A stretch of 64,000 nt of DNA, taken from positions 1 through 64,000 of the forward strand of contig NZ_SPQN01000005.1 in NCBI RefSeq assembly GCF_004571065.1, in the 5' to 3' direction. A program made the position numbers and the translations under genes. Below the pieces are notes generated by a model. It saw only the letters and a program-made list of their open reading frames with translations, did not search any database and was not told the DNA's origin. The DNA comes from Geodermatophilus sp. DF01-2. GTDB taxonomy: Bacteria; Actinomycetota; Actinomycetes; Mycobacteriales; Geodermatophilaceae. Positions 18,020-28,719 of this stretch are shown in pieces (the first letter of the stretch is position 1; the number at the start of each line of letters is the position of its first letter).

Positions 18020-18101
18020 GCGTCGAACCGGGCCTCCGGGCCTCCGGGCTCGTCGAGGTCGGCCGCGCAGCACCGATGCGGAGAGTGGAGAGGTGCTCGG
18101 C

Positions 18102-18773
18102 GTGACCGAACCCATGCTGCTGTCTGATGCTCGGGTGGCCGCGGTGCCGGTTCGGGACTGCGCTGAACCGCTCGTCGACCTGCGGGCGTGCACAGCTGTC
18201 CGCGTCGACCTGCGCAAGCAGGACCCGGCCGGCGCCTTCGCGCACGTCCGCCAAGGACTGCGCCGCCGACTGGAACGGGCTGCCGAGCTGCTGCCACAGG
18301 GGCTTCAGGTGCTGATGATCGAGGGCTACCGGCCGCCGGAGCTGCAGCTCCAGTACTTCGCCGACTACCGCCACGAGCTGCGGCAGCTGAACAGGGACTG
18401 GCCGGACGACGAGATCCACGCGGCCGCCAGCCGCTACGTCGCGCCGCCCGACGTGGCACCCCACCCCACGGGAGGGGCTATCGACGTCACCCTCAGCACG
18501 ACCGCGGGGGAGGAGTTGGACCTCGGGACGCGGGTCAATGCCAGCCCCGAGGAGAGCCACGGTGCTTGCTACACCGACGCCTCATGGGTGCCTGCCGCCG
18601 CTCGTCGGCACCGCGCCGTTCTGGCGGAGGCCCTCGGAACCGTCGGCTTCGTGAACTACCCGACGGAGTGGTGGCACTGGTCGGTCGGCGACCGCTACTG
18701 GGCGGCTGTCACCGGCGCGCCAGCTGCCTTCTACGGGCCCGTGCGCCGTCCGGACGGCAGCGCCGCCACTTGA
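18102..18773 (+). CDS. VanX/DdpX-type D-Ala-D-Ala dipeptidase
   Basis: 223 residues from GTG 18102, with GGAGAGG eight bases upstream; GTG 18093 is an alternative in-frame start adding three codons. The zinc-peptidase signature of M15D dipeptidases is intact: EGYRPPELQ (near 70), PHPTGGAIDV (zinc His and Asp) and EWWHWS near the C-terminus. There is no signal peptide, so it acts in the cytoplasm, cutting D-Ala-D-Ala. VanX does this for glycopeptide resistance; DdpX does it to use cell-wall dipeptide as carbon. No vanHA or ddp transporter genes are adjacent, so a recycling or nutrient role is at least as likely as resistance. Confidence 0.88.
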   Translation: MTEPMLLSDARVAAVPVRDCAEPLVDLRACTAVRVDLRKQDPAGAFAHVRQGLRRRLERAAELLPQGLQVLMIEGYRPPELQLQYFADYRHELRQLNRDWPDDEIHAAASRYVAPPDVAPHPTGGAIDVTLSTTAGEELDLGTRVNASPEESHGACYTDASWVPAAARRHRAVLAEALGTVGFVNYPTEWWHWSVGDRYWAAVTGAPAAFYGPVRRPDGSAAT

Positions 18774-18915
18774 CCGCCGCCACTTGACCTGGACGAAGGA
18801 CGTCCCCTCCCGTCACTCCGGCGCGGCGCGGCAGTGTCCGGAGACCTCCTCGCCGGCCCCGGCCCACATCCGCGGGTGTCGAGGCGGCGCCGCAGGGCCT
18901 CGGCAGAGTCGTCTG

Positions 18916-19068
18916 TCACGTGAGGCCGAGGGTGGCCAGCGGTAGCTGCGGTGTTCGGGTGTGTTGTCGCAGGCCGGCGGCGATGTTGGGATGGCCGGCC
19001 AGTCGGAGGGCGTTGATCGCCAGGGTGCGCAAGGCGGCAAGGTTGGTCGGGCCGTGGTCGGTGCGCAT
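18916..19068 (-). pseudogene. ISAs1-family transposase remnant (last 50 codons)
   Basis: The minus strand reads [15 protein letters not shown], then [18 protein letters not shown], the usual C-terminal end of ISAs1-type transposases, ending at a stop at 18916. The rest is missing. The fragment abuts the truncated sulfatase-modifying-enzyme gene, so the element probably removed the 5' part of that gene. The intact-length but decayed relative is at 25219-26130. Confidence 0.7.
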
Positions 19069-19600
19069 CACCCGGTCACCCAGGTGTCGTGGGAGGACTC
19101 CCAGGCCTACGCGGACTGGGTCGGACGGCGGCTGCCGACCGAGGCCGAGCACGAGTTCGCCTCCCGTGGAGGCACCGGGAACACGGTCTACGCCTGGGGC
19201 GACGAGCGGTGCCCCGGAGGGCCGCCACCTGGCGAACACGTGGCAAGGGCCGTATCCCTACCGGAACACCGGAGAGGACGGGTGGGTCACCACCTCCCCG
19301 GTGGGTTCCTATCCGGCGAACCCCTACGGGGCCGTGGACCTGATCGGCAACGTCTGGGAGTGGACGGCCGACCGGTGGACCTCCCGCCACCCCGAGGCGG
19401 CCGCCTCCCCGTGCTGCGCGCCTGCCGACCTCCCGCACCCCGGTCCCGAGCGTCCGCGCGATGCCTTCGTGGTCAAGGGCGGATCGCACCTCCGTGCTCC
19501 CGAGCAGTGCTTGCGTTACCGGCCCGCCGCGCGCCAGCTCCAGAACCGTGACTCCGCCTCGACCCACCTCGGGTTCCGCTGCGCGCTGGACATCGGGTAG
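19067..19600 (+). pseudogene. Formylglycine-generating-enzyme (SUMF1-like) gene, truncated and frameshifted
   Basis: Two reading frames together encode the C-terminal half of an FGE-sulfatase protein: [19 protein letters not shown] and [16 protein letters not shown] in the first frame, then [56 protein letters not shown] and HLGFRCALD in the second. The shift lies near 19205-19225. The N-terminal half is replaced by the IS remnant. FGE converts a sulfatase active-site cysteine to formylglycine; the enzyme from this gene cannot be made. No sulfatase gene is in the window. Confidence 0.85.
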
Positions 19601-19654
19601 GACGACCCCGGCCCCGGACGCCGTGGTATGGCGTGGTGCGGGTGGTGCCGGTCG

Positions 19655-20910
<1,256 letters not shown>

Positions 20911-20944
20911 TCAGCGGTGAGGCGGACGGGGTCCTTTCTCTTCT

Positions 20945-22048
20945 TCAGCGGTCCCGGCGGTAGCGTGCGAGCTTGTCCGGGTCGACCTCGATGCCGATCC
21001 CCGGTCCGGGACGGACGGTGAGCTCGCCGCCGGAGATCTCCAGCGGCTCGGTGAGCAGGTCGTCGCTCATGTCCAGGAAGTTGGAGAGCTCGCCGGCCCG
21101 GCGCGACGAGCTGCGGTGGGCGGCACCGAAGGCGACGGTGCAGGCGGTGCCGATCTGGCCGTCGATCTGGTTGCCCATGACGACCTCGGCGCCCAGGCCT
21201 TCGCACTGGTGCAGGATGCGCTGGGAGGTGCTGAAACCGGTGCGGGCGGTCTTGATGCTGATCATGGTCGCCGCGCCGTCGAGCAGCTCGCGGGTGACGG
21301 CGCCGGGCGTCGGAGCGCTCTCGTCGGCGACGGTCGGCACCGTCGTCCGGGCGGTGAGCCAGCGGCGGCCGAGCACGTCGTCGGCCGGGCAGAGCTCCTC
21401 GGACAGGGTCAGGTCGAGGTCGGCCATCGCCTGCAGGGCGCGTGCTGCCTCCGACGGCGTCCAGCCGCGGTTGCCGTCGACGTAGAGCTCCACGTCCGGG
21501 CCGAGCGCCGCCCGCAGGGCGCGGCAGGCGCCGACGTCGAGCTCCACCGGACGCCGGCCCACCTTCACCTTGAAGGTTCGGACGCCGTAGCGGTCCCGGA
21601 CACGCTCGGCCTCGGCCACCATCTCGGCGTCGGGCGCGAACCCCACCATGTGGGACACCCGCAGCCGGTCGGTCCAGCCGCCGAGCAGGTCGGAGACGCT
21701 GAGACCGAGCGTGCGGCCCAGCGCATCCCAGATCGCCATGTCCACCGCTGCCTTGGCGGCCGGGTTGCCGACGGTGCGGTCCATCCGCGCGGAGGCGGCC
21801 TCGCGTTCCAGCAGGGTGAGCCCGACCAGTTCCGGCGCGAAGAGCCTGTCGATCACCGCGACGACGGACTCCTGGGTCTCGCCGTAGGTGTACGGCCGGG
21901 GCGGGGCCTCGGCGACGCCGATGACGCCGTCGTCGGTGTGCACCCGGACCAGCACGTGGTCGGCGACGTGGACCTCGCCGCTGGCGAAGCGGAGGGGCTT
22001 GCGGTACGGGATCGCGAACGGGATCGCCTCGATCCTGGTGATCTTCAT
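20945..22048 (-). CDS. catB: Muconate cycloisomerase
   Basis: 367 residues from ATG 22048, overlapping the LysR stop (ATGA). It is an enolase-superfamily protein: N-terminal capping domain (1-120), catalytic KxK (FKVKVGRR, near 165), metal ligands in VDGNRGW (Asp), SEELCP (Glu) and VADESAP (Asp), and a second catalytic Lys in SIKTARTGF. It converts cis,cis-muconate to muconolactone. Chloromuconate cycloisomerases are close relatives; the operon with catA and catC and no dienelactone hydrolase favours the ordinary pathway. Confidence 0.94.
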   Translation of the reverse strand: MKITRIEAIPFAIPYRKPLRFASGEVHVADHVLVRVHTDDGVIGVAEAPPRPYTYGETQESVVAVIDRLFAPELVGLTLLEREAASARMDRTVGNPAAKAAVDMAIWDALGRTLGLSVSDLLGGWTDRLRVSHMVGFAPDAEMVAEAERVRDRYGVRTFKVKVGRRPVELDVGACRALRAALGPDVELYVDGNRGWTPSEAARALQAMADLDLTLSEELCPADDVLGRRWLTARTTVPTVADESAPTPGAVTRELLDGAATMISIKTARTGFSTSQRILHQCEGLGAEVVMGNQIDGQIGTACTVAFGAAHRSSSRRAGELSNFLDMSDDLLTEPLEISGGELTVRPGPGIGIEVDPDKLARYRRDR

Positions 22049-22989
22049 CGCGCTCCTCCGAGGGGGACGGCGTCCGGAGCGGGCGGGTGCCGGAGGGCCG
22101 TGTCGGGTGCGATGAACCCGTTGGCCTCCAGCGCCTGGAGCAACCGTGCGAGGGCGGGGAAGGGGTCGTCGCTGCGCCAGGCGAGGGCCAGGTCGATGTG
22201 CACGTCGTCGGCGACGGGCACGTAGCTGACTTCCTCGACGTGCAGGGCCAGGGCCGACTCGGGCAGCAGTGCCACCCCCAGGCCGGCGGCGACGAGCGTG
22301 AGCATGATCGAGGTCTTCGCGGCCTGGTGGGTGCGCCGCGGCAGGAAACCGGCGGCCAGGCAGGCCTGGGTCACGACGGTGTCGACGACCGAGTCGGGGA
22401 CGCCGTAGACGACGAAGTCCTCGTCCCGCAGTTCGCCGAGCGCGACCGGCTCCTCGCCGGCGAGACGGTGGCTCCGGGGTACGGCGAGGACCAGGCGCTC
22501 CCGGGTGATCAGCCGGGATGACAGTCCCGTCCGGCGCATCGGCGGCCGCAGCACCGCGAGGTCGATCCGGTCCTCCTCGAGCGCGGACTCCTGCGCCGGA
22601 GTGAGCAGGTCGGGCTGGAACCGCAGCACCAGGCCGGGCACCTCCCGGGCGGCGATCCCGGCGAGCCGCGGGAGCTGGCGGAATGCCGCCAGCCCGGTCG
22701 CCCCGACGCGCAGGAGGCCGGTGCTGCCGACTCCGACGAGCCGGACGCGCGTCTGCGCGGCCTCGACCGAGTCGAGGATGCGCTGCGCGTCCCGCAGGAA
22801 GGCCTCGCCAGCGGGCGTGAGCTCCACCCGCCGGGTCGTCCGGTAGAAGAGCATGGTCTCGAGCTGCGACTCCAGTTGCCGGATGGCTTGGGACAGCGGG
22901 GACTGGGCCATGTGCAACCGCTCAGCTGCTCGCCCGAAGTGGCGGGTCTGGGCGACCGTGACGAAATAGCGCAGTTGACGGAGCTCCAC
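22045..22989 (-). CDS. LysR-family regulator of the catechol operon (CatR/BenM-like)
   Basis: 314 residues from GTG 22989, with GGAGG upstream; the longer open frame to 23094 was not used because it lacks a good start signal. The N-terminus is a winged HTH ([30 protein letters not shown]) and the rest a periplasmic-binding-protein-like effector domain. CatR/BenM-type regulators answer to muconate. It is the first gene of its own operon with catBAC, and it faces the benA remnant across 263 bases, the classic position of a regulator of both ben and cat genes. The target site likely lies between 22990 and 23252. Confidence 0.9.
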   Translation of the reverse strand: MELRQLRYFVTVAQTRHFGRAAERLHMAQSPLSQAIRQLESQLETMLFYRTTRRVELTPAGEAFLRDAQRILDSVEAAQTRVRLVGVGSTGLLRVGATGLAAFRQLPRLAGIAAREVPGLVLRFQPDLLTPAQESALEEDRIDLAVLRPPMRRTGLSSRLITRERLVLAVPRSHRLAGEEPVALGELRDEDFVVYGVPDSVVDTVVTQACLAAGFLPRRTHQAAKTSIMLTLVAAGLGVALLPESALALHVEEVSYVPVADDVHIDLALAWRSDDPFPALARLLQALEANGFIAPDTALRHPPAPDAVPLGGAR

Positions 22990-23252
22990 GTCGCCTCCTT
23001 CGTCGCTCCAGGGCTCGGCCGCCGAGGGTGTGCCGGCTGCTTCGTCGACATGCCCGGCGGCGTGTGACGCAGCCAACGTACGACGGTCGAGCATGTATCG
23101 ACAAAGACTCAGTTCGGCTCGATCCAGACGGCAGACGTCTTGGAAAGTGCCGGGTCAGGACTAGGCAGAGTGCCGATGCGGCCGTGAGGCATGCCACGGA
23201 CAGCGATGGCAACGCACTCGCCCCACCGCCGACCCGACCGGAGGCATCCGCC

Positions 23253-24040
23253 ATGACTGCCGACGTGACGCACCTGCGCGAGGTTCTCGCCGACGCCGTC
23301 GTCGACGATCCCGAGGCCGGGATCTACCGCGCCGACCGCCGGATCTTCACCGACGAGGAGATCTCCGAGCTCGAGATGACCTCCATCTTCGAGGGCAACT
23401 GGGTCTACCTCGCGCACGAGAGCCAGCTCCCCAACCCGGGCGACTACTTCACGACCTACATCGGCCGCCAGCCCGTGGTCACCACCCGTGACAAGAACGG
23501 CGAGCTGCACTGTCTGATCAACGCCTGCGCGCACCGCGGTGCGATGCTCCGCCGCCGCAAGACCGACAACCGGATGACGCTGACTTGTCCGTTCCACGGC
23601 TGGACGTTCCGCAACGACGGCGCGCTGCTCAAGGTCAAGGACCCGGACGGGGCCGGCTACCCGGCGACCCTTCGACGAGGACGGCTCGCACGACCTGGTC
23701 GAGGTCGCGCGGTTCGACAGCAACCGCGGCTTCCTCTTCGGCAGCCTGAACTCGGACGTCAGCACGATGGCCGAGCATCTCGGCGACACCACCAAGGTCA
23801 TCGACATGCTGGTCGACCAGTCGCCCGAGGGCCTGGAGGTGCTGCGCGGCTCCTCGGCCTACACCTACGACCGTAATTGGAAGGTGCAGGCGAAGAACGG
23901 CGCCGACGGCTACCACGTCAGCGCGACCCACTGGAACTACGCGGCCACGACCTCCTGGTGCAGCACCGGCGAGTCGGAGAACACGGCGAAGGCCCTGCAC
24001 GCTGGCGGCTGGGGCACGTTCGGCGGCGGCTACTGGCCTC
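23253..24040 (+). pseudogene. benA: Benzoate 1,2-dioxygenase large subunit (benA), frameshifted and truncated
   Basis: Starts well at ATG 23253 (GGAGG at 23240-23244) and encodes the Rieske domain ([21 protein letters not shown]). The frame then breaks near 23670 by a one-base change. The next frame continues the protein ([59 protein letters not shown]) until about 24040, where homology stops. The last half of the catalytic domain and all of benBCD are missing. The joined sequence would have hydroxylated benzoate to its cis-diol on the way to catechol. Confidence 0.88.
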
Positions 24041-24121
24041 ATCACTCCCGGTGCGGATCGGATCGCCGCCGGCCAGGGAGCCCTCCTGCTCGGATCCGGA
24101 CCATCGCGGCCCGGTCACCGC

Positions 24122-24153
24122 AGCGGCCGGCCCCGGGGCAGGGGCCGGCCGCT
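24122..24153 (-). terminator. Strong hairpin terminator of the beta-helix gene
   Basis: A perfect 13-bp stem (AGCGGCCGGCCCC with its complement) closes a six-base loop, placed six bases past the stop of the minus-strand gene at 24159. No T-run follows. Confidence 0.75.
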
Positions 24154-24158
24154 GTGCC

Positions 24159-25160
24159 TCAGCGGTAGCCGGGGGACGTGTAGTTCAGCCCGACCGACCC
24201 GGCCGGAACGAAGTCTCCCGTCGCCGGCCGCCCCTCACGGACCTCACCGGTGATGGAGGGGTCGCGCGGCCAGGTGGCCACGCCGTTGGCGACCGTGGCG
24301 GGGCACTCCTTGTGGGTCACCGACGGCCAGACGCTCTGGCTGAAGGGCCGGCCCGGTCGGGGGGTGACGTAGACGTTGTCCAGCAGCAGCGGGTAGTCGT
24401 CGTCGCAGTCGGTCCAGATGTAGTAGCCGCCCTTGTCGATGGGGGCGTCGTTGGTGCCGACGATGTTGGTGTTCTGGATGATCCCGCGGCCGATCTCGCC
24501 GCGGTTCTCGAAGATGTGCAGCCCCTGGAAGTTCGACGAGCCGCTCAGCCGGTCGATGCGGAACTCTCGGACACCGCCCCAGGGCTGGAAGACGTCGGCG
24601 TGGTTGCCGCTGGCCCCGCCGCGCAGGCCGTCGACCCGCACGTTCTGGATCTGCAGCACCGCCTTCGGGGCGTTCACGGCGATGCCGTCGGACTGTGCGC
24701 CGGCCACGGCGCCGTCGATGCGGACGCCCTCGATGTGCACCGTCCCGGTGCAGTTGCGCACGTAGATGGCGCGCTGGTCGTAGCCGTTCACCGTCGCCGA
24801 GGGCAGCACCTTGATCTCGCCGCCGATGACGACCGCGTTGCGGCAGTCGGTGATGGCGATCGGGCCGACGGGGTGATCCGGGGACAGCTTGATGTAGACA
24901 TCGCCACCGCGACCGCTCACCGTGGTGAGCGTGTTCGTGGCGGTCACCTTCTTGACCGGGTAGTTCGTGTACCCCGCGGGCGGGGCCCAGCTGAGTGCAC
25001 TGGCGGCGTCACTCACCTCGGCAGCTGCCGCCGGGGCCACGGCGACGTCGGTCAGCGGGACGAAGCAGCCGAGGGCGAGCAGCAAGGCGACTGGGCGCCT
25101 ACGGCCGCCGAGGAGCGCGCGTCGGGTGGCTGGTACGGGCTTCCGTGGGGAACGAGGCAC
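24159..25160 (-). CDS. Secreted right-handed beta-helix (pectate-lyase-like) protein
   Basis: 333 residues from GTG 25160. The first 46 residues form a long signal peptide: twin-Arg-rich start, a hydrophobic core ([13 protein letters not shown]) and an APAAAA cleavage region. The mature part has repeated short strands with N/D-rich turns ([46 protein letters not shown]) typical of parallel beta-helix proteins, and conserved [10 protein letters not shown]. Relatives include carbohydrate lyases/hydrolases and surface adhesins, but no catalytic set is certain. Cysteines in CRNA, NCTG, DCDDD and ECPA may form disulfides. It is a single-gene unit with its own terminator, probably leaderless. Confidence 0.75.
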   Translation of the reverse strand: MPRSPRKPVPATRRALLGGRRRPVALLLALGCFVPLTDVAVAPAAAAEVSDAASALSWAPPAGYTNYPVKKVTATNTLTTVSGRGGDVYIKLSPDHPVGPIAITDCRNAVVIGGEIKVLPSATVNGYDQRAIYVRNCTGTVHIEGVRIDGAVAGAQSDGIAVNAPKAVLQIQNVRVDGLRGGASGNHADVFQPWGGVREFRIDRLSGSSNFQGLHIFENRGEIGRGIIQNTNIVGTNDAPIDKGGYYIWTDCDDDYPLLLDNVYVTPRPGRPFSQSVWPSVTHKECPATVANGVATWPRDPSITGEVREGRPATGDFVPAGSVGLNYTSPGYR

Positions 25161-25167
25161 GCAACAG

Positions 25168-25195
25168 AATGTAGCACAACGTTTACATAGGGCAA
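25168..25195 (-). promoter_or_regulatory. Promoter of the beta-helix gene, probably leaderless
   Basis: On the minus strand TTGCCC (25190-25195), 16 bases, TACATT (25168-25173). The expected start of transcription falls at or next to the GTG at 25160, leaving no room for a ribosome binding site. The sequence here is clearly more A/T-rich than its surroundings. Confidence 0.55.
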
Positions 25196-25218
25196 CGTAC
25201 GTGCGGAACTGGCAACGA

Positions 25219-25241
25219 GTCAGGGCCTTCGCGAAGTCGGG
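25219..25241 (+). repeat. Left terminal inverted repeat of the ISAs1-like element
   Basis: Matches the reverse complement of 26108-26130 at 20 of 23 positions. Confidence 0.85.
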
Positions 25242-26107
25242 AATGACGGCCTGACCCGCAGGGCCCTGGTTGATCGTGCGGCGTCGACGGTGTCGGCGGC
25301 GGTGCTACCGGCCCAGGCGTTGCGACGCTGGAAGGCGGCGATGTTGGTCTCGCCGCGGAGCCGGGCGAGGAGGCCGATGTTGCGCAGGGCGGCCATCAGG
25401 TGCGGCCCGGTGCCGGTGCGGATTCGGGAGGCATCCTCACCGTGGGTGACGTCGCGACGTGATGGACACGGTTCTCGATGCCCAGTGGCTTTGCAGCCAG
25501 CCGGCCAGCAGCGCGGGGTCGGCCTGGCGGTGGTCCAGGCAGGCAATCGCGTAGACCCCCGGTGGGAGCGGTTGCCGGTTGCTCTGGCGGTGCGGCTACG
25601 GATCACGCGCAACACCTGGGCGGCGTACGGGCAGAGGGCGTCAATCCCGCCGGCGCCGTCGGCGGCGAGCACGGCGATCGAGCGGGACTCGGCCCTGCCG
25701 TGCCCGGACTGCCGGCGTGGCTGCCGGTCGACCTGCGCCCAGGGCAGCCCGGCGAGCGCGGTGGGCCGCACAGCCGGACCTTGTGCTGCCCGTCGCGGGC
25801 CCACTGGGCCAGTGCGGTCCACGACCAGGCACCGGCCATCACCCCGGTCAGCGCAAGGATCACGATCGCTTGCAGCGAGTTACGGCGGCCCCGGGCCTGA
25901 TGCGGGTCGGGCACCGCCATCAGGGGGCGACCGGAGTGATCGCCTCGACCTCCGACAGCCCGTCGGGCCGGTCGGGAAGATCAGCGGCGGCGGAGACGGT
26001 GACGCAACAGCGGGCACGGCACTCTCGCGGGGATCGACGGCTTCAGCACCCTCAGATCACCACGACTCCCGTGCCCGCCCCCAAAATCCCAGGTCGACGG
26101 TTCATCA

Positions 26108-26130
26108 CCTGACTTCGCAAAGACCCTGAC
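26108..26130 (-). repeat. Right terminal inverted repeat of the ISAs1-like element
   Basis: Partner of the repeat at 25219-25241; the element's transposase pieces lie between them. Confidence 0.85.
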
Positions 26131-26551
26131 TTCAGGGTGACGTGGCCGCCCGATCGTTCGGATTCCTGCACGCGGTGTGCCATTTCTCGGCGTGAGATCG
26201 ACCTCCATTATTGCGGGCTTTCCGTCGGCGCAGGTGGTCGGCCCACAGCATCGAAGAGCGAGCCTGTGCAGTGAGCGGTGGAGGGCGCTCGTGGGAGCGG
26301 CCGAAGCGAATGTGCAGGGTAGGCGGCATCGACGAGGTGCCGAGTGTCAAGCCTCGAGTTCCGCCGGGATGTGGAGGAGCGCTCGAGAATCCCCTCTTGG
26401 TGGAGGGAGACTCATTCCCTGGGATGAGTCGCCGGACTCGCCCACCGCACCGAGGCCAAGAAGGGAGGTGACGACTCTCAAGGACGGCGCGGATCTGCCG
26501 ATCATTCCTTCGTCCCTGACCGGTCGTCCCCGTTTTGTATGAGGTATCCCG
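26131..26551 (+). other. Intergenic region upstream of the GGDEF-EAL gene
   Basis: 421 bases between the IS end and the ATG at 26552. Apart from the sigma-28-type promoter near its end I see no gene, RNA or clear repeat. Confidence 0.5.
26478..26504 (+). promoter_or_regulatory. Sigma-28 (FliA/WhiG)-type promoter of the GGDEF-EAL gene
   Basis: TCAA at 26478-26481, 15 bases, then GCCGATCA at 26497-26504, close to TAAA-N15-GCCGATAA. It lies 47 bases before the ATG. The chemoreceptor gene at 9081 has the same element, which makes chance less likely. Confidence 0.65.
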
Positions 26552-28663
26552 ATGCTCAGCTCTCTGTCGGTGCGTGCCCGTGTGGGTGTCAGCGTGGCGG
26601 CCATGGTGCTGCCGTTGTTGGCACTGTCCGCGACGGCGGTCACCGCCCTGGAGGGCACGCTGGATCGCTTCGCCGACACCGCCGACGAGGCGGTCGAGGA
26701 GGCGCTGCCGCTGGCTCGACTGCAGACGCTGGTGATCCAGGTCGAGCGACGCGGGCTGAGCGCGATCCTGGAGCCCAGCCCGACGGCCGGGGCCGACTAC
26801 CAGGCTGCCCGGCGGCAGCTGCAGGAGGCCTTCGGCGACCTCGAGGGCAGCGAGCTGACCGAGGAGGGCGAGCTCGTCACCACCGCGTCCGCTCGCGCCG
26901 AGGACGCCGTCCGGCTGCTGGACGCGGTGCTGGACCGGTCGGCTCCCACGGATGGACCCTCCTCGGCCGCGGTACCGCAGCTGTCGGCGATCGAACGCTC
27001 CACCGAGGCGGCGCTGCGCGCTCTCGAGGAGGCCGAGCAGCTGGCCTCGGCCGACATCGTCGAGGAGTACCAGATCGCCCAGCAGGTCCAGCGCCGCGCC
27101 GTCCTCTGGATCGTCGCGGTCGTGCTCGTCGGGCTCGTCCTGGCCGCGGCGGGGGGCCTGCACCTGACACGCGTGGTGCTCACGCCGCTCCGGACGTTGC
27201 GGGAGGCCGCCCGCCGGCTCGGCGAGGGGATGCTGTCCCACCGCGTCGCGCTGCCGCGTCGGGACGAGTTCGGCGAACTCGGCTCGGCGTTCAACGCCAT
27301 GGCCGGCGACCTGGAGCGCAGCCAGGCCGAACTCACCCACCATGCCCTGCACGACGCGGTGACGGGGCTGCCCAACCGGGTGCTGCTGGCCGACCGCATC
27401 CGCCAGGCCCTGGCCCGCAGCTCGCGGCGCGGCACGCAGGTCGCACTGCTGCTCATCGACCTGGACGGGTTCAAGGCGGTCAACGACACCCTCGGGCACA
27501 CCGCGGGCGACGAGGTCCTGCGGTCGGTCGCCGATCGGCTGCGGCTGTGCCTGCGACCCGAGGACACCGCCGCCCGCCTCGGCGGGGACGAGTTCGCGGT
27601 GCTGGCGGAGGGGGAGACATCCGCCCAGGTGCTGGGCATCGGCGAGCGGATCCTGAGCTGCCTGCGGCCGGCCTTCGTCCACGACGACCGCGAGCTGTTC
27701 CTGACCGCCAGCATCGGCATCGCCTTCGCCGTACCGGGGCAGGACGGCGCCGGTGAGGACCTGCTGCGCCACGCCGACCTGGCGATGTACCGGGCCAAGG
27801 CCGGTGGCAAGGACGACCTGTGCGTCTTCGACCCCACGATGCACGACGTCGTCGAGGACCGGCTGAGGATGAGCAACGAGCTGCGGGGTGCGCTCGACCG
27901 CGGTGAGCTGGCGCTGCACTACCAGCCGATCTACAGCATCAAGGGCGAACCGCTCGTCGCCGTAGAGGCCCTCATGCGGTGGAACCACCCCACCCGGGGC
28001 GCGGTCCCGCCCAGCGAGTTCATCCCGCTCGCCGAGGCCAACGGGGTGATCACCACCCTCGGCACATGGGCCCTGGACGAGGCCTGCGGGCAGCTGCGGC
28101 AGTGGCACGACACCGTCGGAACCGGCGCCGCCGGTGAGCTGCAGGTCAGCGTGAACCTCTCCGCGCGCCAGCTCGCCGACGACGGCCTGGCGGACCTCGT
28201 CGCGCGGACCCTGGCCCGGCACGACATCGCGCCGCACCGGCTGATCCTGGAGATCACCGAGAGCATGATGATCCACGACGTGGAGGCCACCATCCGCCGG
28301 CTGCGCGAGCTCAGGGATCTCGGGGTGCAGCTGGCCGTCGACGACTTCGGCACCGGCTACTCGTCGCTGGGCTACCTCCGCCAGTTCCCGATCGACCGCA
28401 TCAAGATCGACAAGTCGTTCGTGGACCAGCTGGGAACCTCCCAGGGCCGCGCCCTCGCCGAGGGGATCATCAACCTCGCCCACTCGCTGGCCCTCGAACC
28501 CATCGCCGAGGGCATCGAGCACGAGTACCAGTTGGCCGCGCTGGACGACCTGGGCTGCCAGCTCGGTCAGGGATACCACTTCGCCCGACCCGAGAGCCCG
28601 GAGACCATCACCCGGCGACTCGCCGGCCAGGTGCAGCCGGCGTTCACCGAGGCACCGGCCTGA
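26552..28663 (+). CDS. Membrane-bound diguanylate cyclase/phosphodiesterase (HAMP-GGDEF-EAL)
   Basis: 703 residues from ATG 26552, with GAGG seven bases upstream. Layout: membrane helix (about 10-33), periplasmic four-helix-type sensor (about 35-180), second helix (near 187-208), HAMP, GGDEF domain with intact GGDEF (near 345) and EAL domain with intact EAL (near 472) plus the downstream ITESMM, DDFGTGYSSL and IDKSFV motifs. Both catalytic sites look complete, so it may make or break cyclic di-GMP depending on signals. Its flagellar-type promoter suggests it tunes motility versus attachment. It is a single-gene unit with a hairpin terminator at 28686. Confidence 0.95.
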   Translation: MLSSLSVRARVGVSVAAMVLPLLALSATAVTALEGTLDRFADTADEAVEEALPLARLQTLVIQVERRGLSAILEPSPTAGADYQAARRQLQEAFGDLEGSELTEEGELVTTASARAEDAVRLLDAVLDRSAPTDGPSSAAVPQLSAIERSTEAALRALEEAEQLASADIVEEYQIAQQVQRRAVLWIVAVVLVGLVLAAAGGLHLTRVVLTPLRTLREAARRLGEGMLSHRVALPRRDEFGELGSAFNAMAGDLERSQAELTHHALHDAVTGLPNRVLLADRIRQALARSSRRGTQVALLLIDLDGFKAVNDTLGHTAGDEVLRSVADRLRLCLRPEDTAARLGGDEFAVLAEGETSAQVLGIGERILSCLRPAFVHDDRELFLTASIGIAFAVPGQDGAGEDLLRHADLAMYRAKAGGKDDLCVFDPTMHDVVEDRLRMSNELRGALDRGELALHYQPIYSIKGEPLVAVEALMRWNHPTRGAVPPSEFIPLAEANGVITTLGTWALDEACGQLRQWHDTVGTGAAGELQVSVNLSARQLADDGLADLVARTLARHDIAPHRLILEITESMMIHDVEATIRRLRELRDLGVQLAVDDFGTGYSSLGYLRQFPIDRIKIDKSFVDQLGTSQGRALAEGIINLAHSLALEPIAEGIEHEYQLAALDDLGCQLGQGYHFARPESPETITRRLAGQVQPAFTEAPA

Positions 28664-28685
28664 GACCTCGACCTCCTCGAGGCGG

Positions 28686-28719
28686 CCCAGGACACCGGTC
28701 GACCGACCGGCGTCCTGGG
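28686..28719 (+). terminator. Hairpin terminator of the GGDEF-EAL gene
   Basis: Two 16-base arms (CCCAGGACACCGGTCG and its complement with a single mismatch) around a two-base centre, 22 bases past the stop. Confidence 0.75.

Larger units (their letters stand above)
25219..26130 (-). mobile_element. Degenerate ISAs1-family insertion sequence, 912 bp
   Basis: Bounded by 23-bp inverted repeats at 25219-25241 and 26108-26130 (20 of 23 match, GTCAGGGYCTTYGCGAAGTC type). Inside, the minus strand encodes pieces of an ISAs1 transposase in different frames: AVPDPHQARGRRNSLQAI and LAQWARDGQHKVRL near the N-terminus, then RDVTHGEDASRIRTGTGPH, LMAALRNIGLLARLRGETN near the C-terminus. Frameshifts and deletions make it non-functional. 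No target-site duplication was found. Confidence 0.8.

Noticed and set aside
18774-18915. Direct repeat GCCGCCACTTGACC after the dipeptidase gene
   Set aside because: Only two short copies back to back at the gene end; no evidence of function or wider spread.
26177-26542. Open frame upstream of the GGDEF-EAL gene
   Set aside because: It runs across the promoter, has no ribosome site and no recognisable sequence.
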